Of a stretch of 64,000 nucleotides of DNA, positions 9,413 to 18,297 are shown piece by piece. The notes under the pieces were generated by a model. The model saw only the letters and a program-made list of their open reading frames with translations. It had not been told where the DNA came from and searched no databases. How positions within the stretch are numbered: position 1 is the stretch's first letter; every line of letters starts with the position of its first letter. Made by a program: the position numbers and the translations under genes. Source of the DNA: Ectobacillus ponti (GTDB lineage Bacteria > Bacillota > Bacilli > Bacillales > Bacillaceae_G); NCBI RefSeq assembly GCF_024294785.1, contig NZ_JANCLT010000012.1, positions 1 to 64,000 on the forward strand, read 5' to 3'.

Positions 9413-9643
9413 ATGGCAACGAACAATACGACAGTGTCTGGCAGTCGTTCTTCTAACAATCTGCTGATTGCAGGTGCAAAATCTGCCCTGGATCAAATGA
9501 AGATGGAGACTGCTCAAGAGTTCGGCATTCAATTAGGTGCTGAAACCACATCTTGTGCAAACGGTTCTGTGGGCGGCGAGATAATAAAGCGCCTAGCCGC
9601 AATGGCGGAGCAGCAATTAGGTGGTAGCTATCAAAGTCAATAG
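9413..9643 (+). CDS. Small acid-soluble spore protein, alpha/beta type
   Basis: This 76-aa protein coats and protects DNA in the dormant spore and is degraded by GPR at germination. Both family signatures are present: [17 protein letters not shown] with the GPR cleavage region [11 protein letters not shown], and [32 protein letters not shown] lies at ideal spacing from the ATG. A sigma-G-like promoter is conceivable at 9357-9387 (CTCATA, 18 bp, CAGTCTA), but it is weak. Odd point: the normally conserved TTSRANG motif reads TTSCANG, placing a cysteine where an arginine is expected; alpha/beta SASPs normally have no cysteine. Single gene, not in an operon. Confidence 0.95.
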   Translation: MATNNTTVSGSRSSNNLLIAGAKSALDQMKMETAQEFGIQLGAETTSCANGSVGGEIIKRLAAMAEQQLGGSYQSQ

Positions 9644-9962
9644 GACAACGAATTATTCTCCTCACAACGGTAAACAACAATAGGTGAGCGGTAGAGAAGG
9701 CATGGCATACAGCTATGCCCCTTCGTTGGTTAGAAGGGTATCCAGGTGTTTTATTTCAGAGTATTTACCGTGGGTGAGTGAGGTGTACGATTTTACGAAA
9801 CACCAGAATGTGATGTACGGTTACCCGCCAAGAATGAAACCTCCTCTTTCGATCCGAAAATTCGTGTATTTTCCAATTGTAGAAGCAATATCAATGATTG
9901 CCCAAAGAGATGTATTATGCAAAAATTGAATATAAGAATGAGAGATTGTTGGAGGGAATGGG
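9644..9962. other. 319-bp intergenic region, nothing assigned
   Basis: Contains a modest hairpin (GGCATA / TATGCC inside GAAGG...CCTTC, about 9697-9724) that may end the SASP transcript. The 81-codon GTG-started frame at 9684-9929 has no recognisable protein and no ribosome binding site. GGAGGGAATGGG just before 9963 serves the next gene. Confidence 0.4.
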
Positions 9963-12449
9963 ATGGTCGCGTGGAGCGCAACAAATGTGATGTTGTTAAT
10001 AGGCATACTTGCTTTGTCTTCATTTTCCTTTTATTTGTATATTAAAAAAAGATTCTATGAGCGTTCTGCGCAAATAGCAAATGAGCACTGTGATTCATTG
10101 TTTGTCCACCATCCAGATGGATTGGTTGTATATAAGAACCATGAGACTGTTCTTAATATGAACAGTCTCATGGAGGAGATTACAGGGTATTCCCTGACTG
10201 AATTACAACATATGGAGTGGGAATGCTTGGCGCATCCGCAGTACCGGGACTTGGTTCGCAGACAACTGCGGCAGGCGATGCAAGGAAGTGTACGAGAGTA
10301 TTATATTGTTCTCGTGGCGAAGACAGGTGAACATAAGAAGGTGTTAATTCGCCATATTCCTGTGTATATAGGAACCGAACTACACGCTATGTACTCGACT
10401 GTCCGTGATGTGACAGGCCAAATACAGACTGCTGAAAAGACACAGGCATTTTTTACAAATTCTGTTGATGCAATGGAGATTCTAGACCTGGAAGGAAAGG
10501 TGTTACAAGTAAATAGGGCGTATGAAACACTCTTTGAATGGAAGCAGGAGGAAGTTCAAGGACTTTTCCCTCCGCATCTTCCGGTACATTGGAGAGCAGG
10601 CATGGGATTGCAGGTATTAGAGCGAGTTCAGAATGGTGAGGTCCTAAAAGACCTTGAGATTTTGGCCCAAAGTAAGTCTGGACAGACCATTCCAACAAGA
10701 GCTACCCTTTCACCTATATATAGTGAATACGGAACCATTCACATGATTTCAGTTGTCATACGAGATGTGTCTGATCAGAAGGAAATGGAGCAGGTGATAG
10801 AAGAGTCGCAGCAAATGTATCATCTGTTGGCACAATACACTTCAGACTCCATCGTGGTGATTAAGCAACCAGAAGCCAAACTAGTGTATGTTTCCCCTAT
10901 CTTTGAAGAAATGTTTCAGCTGAAGGCAACAGATACAAACTTGTACAGCTCCTTTGTACAATTTATACATCCTGATGATATTGCCTCAGTACTTACAGGG
11001 GCAGAGATGCTGTATCGGGAAAAACGGGTTGTTTGCTTGGAGTGCCGAAGAAAAGACAGCAAGAAACACTGGAATTGGGTAGAGACAAGAGGCGTGCCTA
11101 TCTTCGGAGATGACGGGGAGATTCGCTTTGTTATTTGGTCCGTCCAAGACATACAGGAGAGGAAAGATTACGAGTTACAGTTAGAGAACTTGGCGTTTCG
11201 GGACTTTCTGACTGGCGCTGCAAACCGGGCTTCCTTTGAAGCGTATGCAGCCAAGCTGATTGGGGATAACCAGCCATTTTATCTCTGTCATTTAGATACA
11301 GACAATTTTAAGTCTATCAACGACCAGTATTCCCACCAAGCCGGAGACGCTCTTCTGATTGAGACAGTGAAGAGAGTACAGCGTGTTCTCCAACCCGATG
11401 AGTTCTTAGCTCGTGTTGGAGGGGATGAGTTCGTTATTATCTCTCCGGGACGGAACGAGGAAGACATCAAGCAGCTTACTTCTGTACTGATTGAGAAGTT
11501 CAGCCAGCCATTTACGTACAAAGATAATGAAATCTATTCTACCCTCTCAATTGGCGTCGTGTCGTTTCCGGAACGAAAGGGCAACTTGGAAAGGTTAATG
11601 AAGAAGGTTGATAAGGCCCTGTACTATGCCAAGACGAATGGAAAGAACCAGGTATCTTTCTATGGAGAAATGCATGAACGGGCTCTGACGATTGAGGAAA
11701 GTCTGCCAAAAGCGATACGCAACGAAGAGCTGTACCTCGTGTTTCAACCCCTGTTGCACCTGGAAAATAACGTGGTATACGGAATAGAGGCGTTGCTTCG
11801 CTGGAAGCATCCTGTGTTGGGGGAAGTCTCTCCGTTAGAGTTTATCCCTGTGGCCGAAAGGAATCATTGGATCTATGACATTACACTTTGGGTCATTCAG
11901 GAGGCAACGAAACAACTATATAAATGGGATCAACTTGGCCTCCGGAACGCAAAGCTATTTATTAATTTCTCGCCGTACCTCTTGCGACAGACAGACTTAG
12001 TAGAGGCAGTTCCAGCTATTTTGACAAAAAATCAGGTAAGCAGCCAGCGTCTTGTTTTGGAAATTACAGAAACAGGAGTCATTGAAAATCTTTCAACCGG
12101 ACTCAATATCCTTCAGAAGTTCCAAGAGGTGGGGATTCAAATTGCGATGGATGACTTCGGGACAGGGTTCTCCTCTCTTTCCTATATCCGTCACTTGCCA
12201 ATTTCCATTCTCAAGATAGATCGAAGCTTTATTAAAGAGATTGACCAGCAGCCGAAGGATTCCATGATTGTAGAGTCTATCGTAGAACTCGCAAAGTCAT
12301 TGGGCCTACAAGTGGTTGCCGAAGGAATCGAGACAGAGAAACAAGAATGTATCCTGACTGAGTTTGGAGATGTTGTAGGACAGGGATACCATTTCAGCCG
12401 TCCGCTTACGTCCGAACATATTGAGGAGTGGTTAAAGCACAAGATTTAG
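9963..12449 (+). CDS. Membrane-anchored PAS-GGDEF-EAL cyclic-di-GMP enzyme
   Basis: An 828-aa bifunctional c-di-GMP turnover protein. One N-terminal membrane helix (about 8-28) is followed by two or three PAS domains (about 45-160, 165-275, 285-400; TEYSL/ITGYSL and RDVSDQKEMEQ-type joints), GGDEF (about 410-570, ARVGGDEF intact, no canonical RxxD inhibitory site) and EAL (about 585-828). The EAL domain keeps EALLRW near 608, NFSPYLL, EITETG, DDFGTGFSSL, KIDRSFI and AEGIET, so both cyclase and phosphodiesterase active sites look complete. The ATG at 9963 follows GGAGGGAATGGG. Which activity dominates cannot be told from sequence. Together with the TPR-GGDEF gene it makes a c-di-GMP pair around the SASP gene. 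Confidence 0.95.
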   Translation: MVAWSATNVMLLIGILALSSFSFYLYIKKRFYERSAQIANEHCDSLFVHHPDGLVVYKNHETVLNMNSLMEEITGYSLTELQHMEWECLAHPQYRDLVRRQLRQAMQGSVREYYIVLVAKTGEHKKVLIRHIPVYIGTELHAMYSTVRDVTGQIQTAEKTQAFFTNSVDAMEILDLEGKVLQVNRAYETLFEWKQEEVQGLFPPHLPVHWRAGMGLQVLERVQNGEVLKDLEILAQSKSGQTIPTRATLSPIYSEYGTIHMISVVIRDVSDQKEMEQVIEESQQMYHLLAQYTSDSIVVIKQPEAKLVYVSPIFEEMFQLKATDTNLYSSFVQFIHPDDIASVLTGAEMLYREKRVVCLECRRKDSKKHWNWVETRGVPIFGDDGEIRFVIWSVQDIQERKDYELQLENLAFRDFLTGAANRASFEAYAAKLIGDNQPFYLCHLDTDNFKSINDQYSHQAGDALLIETVKRVQRVLQPDEFLARVGGDEFVIISPGRNEEDIKQLTSVLIEKFSQPFTYKDNEIYSTLSIGVVSFPERKGNLERLMKKVDKALYYAKTNGKNQVSFYGEMHERALTIEESLPKAIRNEELYLVFQPLLHLENNVVYGIEALLRWKHPVLGEVSPLEFIPVAERNHWIYDITLWVIQEATKQLYKWDQLGLRNAKLFINFSPYLLRQTDLVEAVPAILTKNQVSSQRLVLEITETGVIENLSTGLNILQKFQEVGIQIAMDDFGTGFSSLSYIRHLPISILKIDRSFIKEIDQQPKDSMIVESIVELAKSLGLQVVAEGIETEKQECILTEFGDVVGQGYHFSRPLTSEHIEEWLKHKI

Positions 12450-12491
12450 GGGACTGACCCAAAACGTTAACGCGTTTTGGGTCAGTCCCTC
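12450..12491 (+). terminator. Strong rho-independent terminator
   Basis: Directly after the stop codon: a 17-18 bp stem GGGACTGACCCAAAACG / CGTTTTGGGTCAGTCCC with a short loop, followed by CTCTTTTTATTT. Confidence 0.9.
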
Positions 12492-12616
12492 TTTTTATTT
12501 CTTCTGCGTAATGGATTTTTTGCTGTGGAAACAGGCACAACTGCCGAAAAAATCCTTATTTTCCAATTGACTAAAATAGTTAGAAAATTTATAATTTACC
12601 TTATTATTAAATATTT

Positions 12617-12645
12617 TTCGGAACTACTGTACCGAATATCGGAAC
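12617..12645. promoter_or_regulatory. Candidate operator of the IclR/KipR-like regulator
   Basis: TCGGAAC occurs twice, 21 bp apart (12618-12624 and 12639-12645), i.e. on the same helix face. The second copy is part of the near-palindrome CCGAATATCGG (12632-12642). The elements lie 35-60 bp before the regulator's start, where autoregulation would act. Confidence 0.4.
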
Positions 12646-12679
12646 GGAAGGGGGTGATTGTATCGATACGAGTAAAACG

Positions 12680-13411
12680 ATGAAAAAGGCAATTGAGATC
12701 TTGGATTTGTTCATGGAGCACCGAAAGCTGACACTGTCCCAAATCGTGAAGCTGACCGGGCTGCCGAAGACAACGGTTCACCGCAGTGTGAACACGTTGG
12801 TGGAGACGGGGCTGCTGCACGTATGTGCTGATGAGGGATATGAACTGGGCTTGAAGCTGCTCAGCTATGGGACATTGGTGAAGGAGCGGCTGGATGTGCG
12901 GGGTGTGGCTTATTCGTTCATGCAGCAGTTGCAGGAGGACGTGGGAGAGTCTGTCAATCTGATTGTCAGGGAAGGGGACTTGGCGATTTACATTGAGAAA
13001 ATTGATTCCACGCAGCCGGTCCGGGTATTTACGAAGGTTGGGCGCACGGCACCGTTGTATGCGGGGGCTTGTCCGCGCATTTTGCTTGCTTTTGCCGGAG
13101 AGGAAGAACGCACTCATCTTTTAAATACGGCCGATTGGCGGGTTTATGCATCCGGCACGATGAAAAGCAAGGAAGAGGTGCTGCCTGTCCTGCAGCAGTC
13201 ACGGATATCCGGCTATGCGGTTAGTCATTCCGAGCTGACTGAGGAGTCCTCGGCAGTGGCCGCTCCTATCTTTGACCACAGCGGTCTGGTGGTGGCCGGG
13301 CTCAGCTTGGCAGGTCCGACGCACCGTTTCGGGGAAGAACGGCTGCCTTTTTTAATCGAAGAAACAAGGCGAACAGCAGCAAGAATATCTACAGCATTGG
13401 GGTATAGGTAA
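12680..13411 (+). CDS. IclR-family transcriptional regulator, KipR-like
   Basis: This 243-aa one-component regulator probably controls the 5-oxoproline operon that follows. Winged helix at about 1-65 (LTLSQIVKLTGLPKTTVHRSVNTL), effector domain at about 80-243 (VREGDLAIYIEKID, VGRTAPLYAGACPRILLA, GYAVSHSEL). It resembles B. subtilis KipR along its length, and KipR is also linked to kipI/kipA (pxpB/pxpC). Start is uncertain: the only good Shine-Dalgarno, AAGGGGGTGATT, is about 20 nt upstream of the ATG, and the frame stays open and IclR-like for several codons before it (IDTSKT), so a rare start a few codons upstream is possible. Confidence 0.88.
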   Translation: MKKAIEILDLFMEHRKLTLSQIVKLTGLPKTTVHRSVNTLVETGLLHVCADEGYELGLKLLSYGTLVKERLDVRGVAYSFMQQLQEDVGESVNLIVREGDLAIYIEKIDSTQPVRVFTKVGRTAPLYAGACPRILLAFAGEEERTHLLNTADWRVYASGTMKSKEEVLPVLQQSRISGYAVSHSELTEESSAVAAPIFDHSGLVVAGLSLAGPTHRFGEERLPFLIEETRRTAARISTALGYR

Positions 13412-13420
13412 GCGTTTACA
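13407..13420. promoter_or_regulatory. Candidate CcpA-binding cre site
   Basis: GGTAAGCGTTTACA matches the cre consensus TGWAARCGYTWNCW at 13 of 14 positions (first base differs). It spans the stop codon of the regulator and precedes the DUF969 gene by 21 bp, where CcpA would block or roadblock transcription of the oxoproline operon. Prediction only. Confidence 0.4.
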
Positions 13421-13441
13421 AAAAGGGGGAGAAGAACACAC

Positions 13442-14140
13442 ATGATTAAGCTGATTGGGATTGTAATTGTGGCTGTCGGGTTTGCCCTGCGGTTCAACAC
13501 GCTGCTGGTGGTCATGGCGGCGGGGATTGTGACGGGGCTGGTTTCCGGCATGTCCTTTCACGATGTATTGACAAAGTTTGGGCAGGTCTTCATTGATAAC
13601 CGTTATATGTCCTTGCCGATTATTTTGACGCTTCCGGTCATCGGAATTTTGGAGCGGTACGGCTTAAAGGAGCGGGCGGAGGAGCTGATTAAGCGGGCCA
13701 AGGCGGCTACGGCCGGCCGGGTGATGCTGTCCTATCTCCTGATCCGGGAGGTTTCCGCGGCAGTTGGTTTGAACATCGGGGGACACGCCCAAACGGTGCG
13801 CCCGCTGGTGGCGCCCATGGCGGAAGGAGCGGCTGCGGCCAAGCATGGCGAACTGCCGAAGGAGCTGCAGGATGAAATAAAGGCACATGCGGCTGCTTCT
13901 GAAAACGTCGGTTGGTTCTTCGGGGAAGATATTTTTATCGCAACCGGGGCCATTTTGCTGATGAAGGGCTTTTTTGATTCTGTGGGAATGGACGTTGGTG
14001 TTTGGGATATGGCGCTGTGGGGCATTCCGACTGCCATTTCTGCGTTTGTCCTTTCCTGGCTGCGCTTCAAACGGCTGGACCGCCGCATTGCCCGTGCCGT
14101 GAAGCCGGCAGAAACACGTTCCAACGACCATATCGCATAG
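13442..14140 (+). CDS. DUF969 membrane protein, predicted 5-oxoproline permease subunit
   Basis: This 232-aa hydrophobic protein has about six membrane segments (first at about 3-20 and 22-40, last near 190-210) and the family-typical GHAQTVRPLVAPMAEGAA stretch. DUF969 genes are regularly paired with DUF979 genes beside pcp and pxp genes; the pair is thought to transport pyroglutamate or related compounds, which is inferred from genome context rather than shown here. GGGGGAGAAG precedes the ATG. It is 10 bp from the DUF979 gene, so the two are co-translated. Confidence 0.85.
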   Translation: MIKLIGIVIVAVGFALRFNTLLVVMAAGIVTGLVSGMSFHDVLTKFGQVFIDNRYMSLPIILTLPVIGILERYGLKERAEELIKRAKAATAGRVMLSYLLIREVSAAVGLNIGGHAQTVRPLVAPMAEGAAAAKHGELPKELQDEIKAHAAASENVGWFFGEDIFIATGAILLMKGFFDSVGMDVGVWDMALWGIPTAISAFVLSWLRFKRLDRRIARAVKPAETRSNDHIA

Positions 14141-14150
14141 GAGGGATAAT

Positions 14151-15113
14151 ATGAACCTGCTCACACTGGATTATATCTATTACATATTGGGGATTATCGT
14201 CGCGTTTGTGGCGTTTCGTGTCGCCATGGACAAAAATCATCCGACACGCTGGGGCTCTGCCTTGTTTTGGGGAATTTTCTCCGTCACCTTTTTATTCGGC
14301 AAGCAAATTCCGCCGCTTGCCGTCGGCTATTTGGTGCTGTTGATGGTGATTGTTGCTTCTATTGGAAAGGTGAAGGCCGGCAAGGAAGAAGAGCCTGCGA
14401 AGGCTGAACGGGAGCAGCATGCCAAACGCTTGGGCGGCCGTATTTTCATTCCGGCTCTGCTCATTCCGGTGTTTACGGTGGTCGGCACTTTAACACTGGG
14501 GAAAATTCAGTTTGGCAGCACACATTTGGTGGATCCGAAAAACGTCACCTTAATTTCCCTTGGACTCAGCACCATCATTGCTTACGCAGCCGCACAGTTC
14601 CTGACAAAAGCAAAGGCCTCCGTGCCGATGCAGGAGGGAAGCCGTTTGATGCAGGCAGTCGGCTGGGCCATCATTCTGCCGCAGATGCTGTCCGCGCTTG
14701 GCGGAACCTTTGCGGCCGCGGGTGTCGGCAATGTGGTTTCTAAAATTGTCGGTGATGTTCTGCCGACACAATATGCGTTTGTTGCAGTGGCAGCCTACTG
14801 TTTGGGCATGACCATTTTTACAATCGTCATGGGGAATGCATTTGCCGCGTTTGCGGTCATTACCGGGGGAATCGGTGTGCCGCTCATCGTGCAGCTGCAC
14901 GGCGGCAACCCGGCGATCATGGCAGCGCTCGGCATGTTTGCCGGCTACTGCGGCACGCTGATGACTCCGATGGCGGCCAACTTCAATATCGTTCCGGCGA
15001 TGCTGTTGGATTTGAAGGACAAGAATGCGGTCATTAAGGCACAGGTGCCGATTGCCATTCCGCTCATGCTGGTGAATATGCTGTTGATGTACGTGCTTGT
15101 CTACCAATTTTAA
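14151..15113 (+). CDS. DUF979 membrane protein, predicted 5-oxoproline permease subunit
   Basis: This 320-aa polytopic membrane protein (roughly nine segments) is the partner of the DUF969 protein. A charged cytosolic loop at about 75-95 (KAGKEEEPAKAEREQ) interrupts the hydrophobic segments. Conserved glycine-rich membrane stretches (GGTFAAAGVGNV, ITGGIGVPLIVQLHGGNPAIMAALG, GYCGTLMTPMAANFN) recall two-domain ion-coupled permeases. GGAGGGATAAT precedes the ATG. It ends 12 bp before pcp. Substrate assignment rests on the neighbours (pcp and pxpABC). Confidence 0.85.
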   Translation: MNLLTLDYIYYILGIIVAFVAFRVAMDKNHPTRWGSALFWGIFSVTFLFGKQIPPLAVGYLVLLMVIVASIGKVKAGKEEEPAKAEREQHAKRLGGRIFIPALLIPVFTVVGTLTLGKIQFGSTHLVDPKNVTLISLGLSTIIAYAAAQFLTKAKASVPMQEGSRLMQAVGWAIILPQMLSALGGTFAAAGVGNVVSKIVGDVLPTQYAFVAVAAYCLGMTIFTIVMGNAFAAFAVITGGIGVPLIVQLHGGNPAIMAALGMFAGYCGTLMTPMAANFNIVPAMLLDLKDKNAVIKAQVPIAIPLMLVNMLLMYVLVYQF

Positions 15114-15125
15114 GGGGGAGTTTGC

Positions 15126-15773
15126 ATGAAAACTGTATTGGTCACAGGGTTTGATCCATTTGGCGGCGATATTGTCAATCCGGCTTTGGAGGCAGTGAAG
15201 CAGTTGGAAGGATATGCTTCAGATTCCTTCCGTGTGGAGGTGCGTGAGCTGCCGACTGTGTTCGGCCGATCCATTGAAAAGCTTCGCGGCTATATGGAGG
15301 AGCTGCAGCCTGATCTGATTCTATGTGTAGGGCAAGCGGGAGGCCGCACCGATATGACAGTGGAGCGGGTGGCGATTAATGTCAATGATGCCCGCATTCC
15401 CGACAATGCCAGCCAGCAGCCGATTGACACAGAAGTGGTGCCGGGCGGTCCGGTCGCTTACTGGTCCACGTTGCCGGTCAAGGCACTCGTAAAGGAAATG
15501 ACAGAGCAGGGCATCCCAGCCTCTGTTTCCCATACAGCAGGTACGTTTGTCTGCAATCACATTTTCTACGGACTGATGCATCAGTTGGCCGTGACGGGAT
15601 CTGCTTCCCGCGGTGGCTTCATTCATATTCCATACCTGCCGGAGCAGGCCGCCCGCCAGGCAGGACAGCCGAGCATGGCGCTTGAAACTATTGTCAAGGG
15701 ACTGCGAATTTCCATTGACGCGGCAGTCCGCTATGAAAAGGATATTGTAGCGGTTGGCGGCCAAATCAGCTGA
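15126..15773 (+). CDS. pcp: Pyroglutamyl-peptidase I
   Basis: A cytosolic cysteine peptidase (family C15, 215 aa) that removes N-terminal pyroglutamate from peptides, releasing 5-oxoproline. The catalytic triad falls exactly at the positions known from the Bacillus enzyme: Glu80 (VERVAIN), Cys143 (GTFVCNH) and His167 (GGFIHIPYLP). The N-terminal VTGFDPFGG motif is intact. GGGGGAG lies before the ATG. It supplies the substrate of the oxoprolinase encoded just downstream. Confidence 0.97.
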   Translation: MKTVLVTGFDPFGGDIVNPALEAVKQLEGYASDSFRVEVRELPTVFGRSIEKLRGYMEELQPDLILCVGQAGGRTDMTVERVAINVNDARIPDNASQQPIDTEVVPGGPVAYWSTLPVKALVKEMTEQGIPASVSHTAGTFVCNHIFYGLMHQLAVTGSASRGGFIHIPYLPEQAARQAGQPSMALETIVKGLRISIDAAVRYEKDIVAVGGQIS

Positions 15774-15800
15774 AAGAGGGCTCAGTCCTCTTTTTTTCCA
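15774..15800 (+). terminator. Weak hairpin with T-run between pcp and pxpB (possible attenuator)
   Basis: AGAGG / CCTCT stem with a 7-nt loop and seven T. The stem is short, so partial read-through into pxpB is expected; it may lower pxpBCA expression relative to pcp. Confidence 0.35.
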
Positions 15801-15817
15801 TGAAAGGAGATGAAGGG

Positions 15818-16495
15818 ATGCGGTTTTATCCAGAGGGGGACTGTGCGGTGACAGTGCAGCTCGGGGACATCATGCAGATTGACATTCATAGAAAGGTGCG
15901 CGGACTGGCACGTTGCCTGGAGGAGCAGCCGATGCCTGGCTTTCGTGAGGTGGTGCCCGGCTTCGCGTCTGTAACCGTGTTCTACGACCCGCTTCTGATC
16001 AGCTACAGGCAAGCAATGCAGCAGCTGCAGGACCGATTGGCGCATCTGTCAGCTGCTTCCGTTGACTGTCCGCGGGAGGTCACAATTCCGGTTTGTTACG
16101 GCGGGGTATTTGGGCCGGATTTAGCGGAGGTTGCCAAGCTGAACAGCCTGACACCGGAAGAGGTTGTTGCCATTCATGCAAATGAAACATATACCGTATA
16201 TATGATTGGGTTTGCCCCCGGGTTTCCGTATTTGGGCGGCATGCCGGAGCGGATTGCCACTCCGCGCCGTGCCACTCCGCGCCTTTCCATTCCGGTTGGC
16301 AGCGTCGGCATCGGTGGCAGCCAAACCGGCGTATATCCGCTCGAAAGTCCAGGCGGGTGGCAGCTCATCGGCCGCACCCCGCTGGCTTTGTTTGACCCGC
16401 AGCGCGCGGAGCCAAGCCTGCTGCGGGCAGGAGACCTTGTGCGGTTTCAGCCCATTTCCGAACAGGAGTATGAGAAATGGGGGGAGACCACATGA
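15818..16495 (+). CDS. pxpB: 5-oxoprolinase subunit PxpB (KipI family)
   Basis: This 225-aa subunit of the ATP-dependent 5-oxoprolinase PxpABC converts 5-oxoproline to glutamate. The C-terminal cyclophilin-like domain shows the family signature YMIGFAPGFPYLGGMPE, TPRLSIPVGSVGIGGSQTGVYP and SPGGWQLIGRTP. I start at ATG 15818, 8 nt after AAAGGAG; the ATG at 15800 overlaps that ribosome binding site. The stop overlaps the pxpC start (ATGA). The B. subtilis homologue KipI was first described as an inhibitor of sporulation kinase KinA, so such a side role is possible. Confidence 0.95.
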   Translation: MRFYPEGDCAVTVQLGDIMQIDIHRKVRGLARCLEEQPMPGFREVVPGFASVTVFYDPLLISYRQAMQQLQDRLAHLSAASVDCPREVTIPVCYGGVFGPDLAEVAKLNSLTPEEVVAIHANETYTVYMIGFAPGFPYLGGMPERIATPRRATPRLSIPVGSVGIGGSQTGVYPLESPGGWQLIGRTPLALFDPQRAEPSLLRAGDLVRFQPISEQEYEKWGETT

Positions 16496-17496
16496 GCTTT
16501 ACAGTGCTGCGAAAGGGCTTTTATACAACCGTGCAGGATTTGGGACGACATGGATACCGTCAATATGGCGTGGTCCGCAGTGGAGCCATGGACAGCTTTG
16601 CGATGCAGGCCGCAAATTTGCTTGTCGGCAATGAGAGGAACGCGGCGGTGTTGGAGGCCACTTTGCTGGGGCCGAAGCTGCGGTGCGAGAGGTCTGTACT
16701 TGTTGCGGTGTGCGGGGGGGAGGCGGAAATGCTTGTAAACGGCAATCCGGCGCCGCTTTGGCGGCCTGTTCTGTTGGCAGCGGGAGATGTGCTGCAGTTT
16801 GGGGTCATGAGAAGCGGCTGCCGGTTGTACATTGCGGCAGCCGGTGGCGTCGACGTTCCGGAAGCAATGGGCAGCAGAAGCACCTATGTCCGGGCAGGCA
16901 TCGGCGGCTACAAGGGCCGCGCTTTGCAGGATGGGGATGTGCTGGAGCTTGGCACTCCTTCCACACTCGCACAGCAGCTGGAAGCGGGAGGAAGGACAAG
17001 CTGGGGAGTCAGTCCGTATGCCCGGCCGGCCTACAACACTTCACCTGTCATCCGCGTGATGAGAGGTGCGCAATATGATTGCTTCACAGAAGAATCCAAG
17101 CGGCAATTTTTCAACGGGTCCTTTCAGGTGACGGCTGCCTCTGACCGGATGGGCTACCGCCTGGAGGGCCGGGCGCTTACGCTGCAGGAGCCATTGGAGC
17201 TGCTGTCGGAGGCTGTCACGTTTGGCACCGTGCAGGTTCCGCCGGAAGGAAAGCCGATTGTGCTGATGGCGGACTGTCAGACGACAGGAGGCTACCCGAA
17301 ACTTGCTGCTGTTGCCACGGTTGACCTGCCGCTGCTGGCACAGGTTAAGCCGGGCGAATCTGTCCGGTTTCAGGAGATTGCCGTGGAAGAGGCGCAGCGG
17401 CTGCTGCAAGAGCAGGAGCAAGCATTGAAGGAACTGGAAACAGGAATCAAGCTGAAGGGGAGGAGCCAGCATGCTGTATGTGGATTTGAATTGTGA
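16492..17496 (+). CDS. pxpC: 5-oxoprolinase subunit PxpC (KipA family)
   Basis: A 334-aa biotin-dependent-carboxylase-like subunit of 5-oxoprolinase, forming a complex with PxpB. Signatures: [19 protein letters not shown] at the N-terminus, [28 protein letters not shown] in the middle and [35 protein letters not shown] near the end. The ATG at 16492 gives the 4-bp ATGA overlap with pxpB and has GGGGGGAGA upstream; the in-frame ATG at 16477 does not. Length agrees with B. subtilis KipA. It overlaps pxpA by 26 bp. Confidence 0.95.
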   Translation: MSFTVLRKGFYTTVQDLGRHGYRQYGVVRSGAMDSFAMQAANLLVGNERNAAVLEATLLGPKLRCERSVLVAVCGGEAEMLVNGNPAPLWRPVLLAAGDVLQFGVMRSGCRLYIAAAGGVDVPEAMGSRSTYVRAGIGGYKGRALQDGDVLELGTPSTLAQQLEAGGRTSWGVSPYARPAYNTSPVIRVMRGAQYDCFTEESKRQFFNGSFQVTAASDRMGYRLEGRALTLQEPLELLSEAVTFGTVQVPPEGKPIVLMADCQTTGGYPKLAAVATVDLPLLAQVKPGESVRFQEIAVEEAQRLLQEQEQALKELETGIKLKGRSQHAVCGFEL

Positions 17497-18238
17497 TATG
17501 GGCGAGAGCTTTGGTGCATACACCTTGGGCCGTGACGAGGAGATTCTTGGTTACGTCACTTCGGCCAACATTGCCTGCGGCTTTCATGCGGGCGATCCGG
17601 CTACGATGCGGAAGACGGTCAAGCTTGCCTTGGACAAGGGGGTGGCCATCGGTGCCCATCCGGGCTTTCAGGACTTGGCAGGGTTTGGCCGCCGGAACAT
17701 GTTCATCTCACCGCAGGAGGCTTACGACCTGACTGTGTACCAAATCGGCGCCTTGTACGGATTTGTGAAAGCAGAGGGAGCAACGCTGCGGCATGTGAAG
17801 CCGCACGGTGCCCTGTACAACATGGCAGCACGGGATGCTGCATTGGCAGAAGCCATTGCTGAAGCGGTATATAAGGTGGACGGAAATTTGATTCTGTTTG
17901 GCTTGGCGGGCGGAGAGCTTGGAAAGGCTGCGCGGAAAATCGGCTTGCGTGCGGCGTCGGAAGTGTTTGCGGACCGCACGTACCAGGAGGATGGCTCGCT
18001 CACGCCGAGAACCCATCCGAATGCTTTGCTTCACGACACGGAGGCAGCAGTGAACCAGGTTATTCGGATGGTGAAGAAAGGAAAGGTGGGAACGCTGCAG
18101 GGAACCGATGCCGCCATACAGGCAGAAACCATTTGTATTCACGGGGACGGGGCGCACGCTGTGGAGTTTGCTGCACATATCTCCCAAGCCTTGCAGGAAG
18201 CCGGCATTCAACCTGCTCCGGTGCATGCTTTTTTATAA
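17471..18238 (+). CDS. pxpA: 5-oxoprolinase subunit PxpA (LamB/YcsF family)
   Basis: This 255-aa TIM-barrel subunit carries the oxoprolinase active site. Family motifs are complete: [65 protein letters not shown] and [19 protein letters not shown] precedes the ATG inside the end of pxpC. Last gene of the operon; a strong terminator follows. Confidence 0.97.
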   Translation: MLYVDLNCDMGESFGAYTLGRDEEILGYVTSANIACGFHAGDPATMRKTVKLALDKGVAIGAHPGFQDLAGFGRRNMFISPQEAYDLTVYQIGALYGFVKAEGATLRHVKPHGALYNMAARDAALAEAIAEAVYKVDGNLILFGLAGGELGKAARKIGLRAASEVFADRTYQEDGSLTPRTHPNALLHDTEAAVNQVIRMVKKGKVGTLQGTDAAIQAETICIHGDGAHAVEFAAHISQALQEAGIQPAPVHAFL

Positions 18239-18260
18239 CAAAAGGTTTTTCCAGAAGGAT

Positions 18261-18297
18261 GACAAAACGAGGGAGCGCATAGCTTCCTCGTTTTGTC
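18261..18297. terminator. Terminator of the oxoproline operon
   Basis: Perfect 16-bp stem GACAAAACGAGGGAGC / GCTTCCTCGTTTTGTC (one G-T) with a 5-nt loop. Confidence 0.85.

Noticed and set aside
9684-9929. 81-codon GTG frame between the SASP and PAS-GGDEF-EAL genes
   Set aside because: No ribosome binding site and no family pattern.
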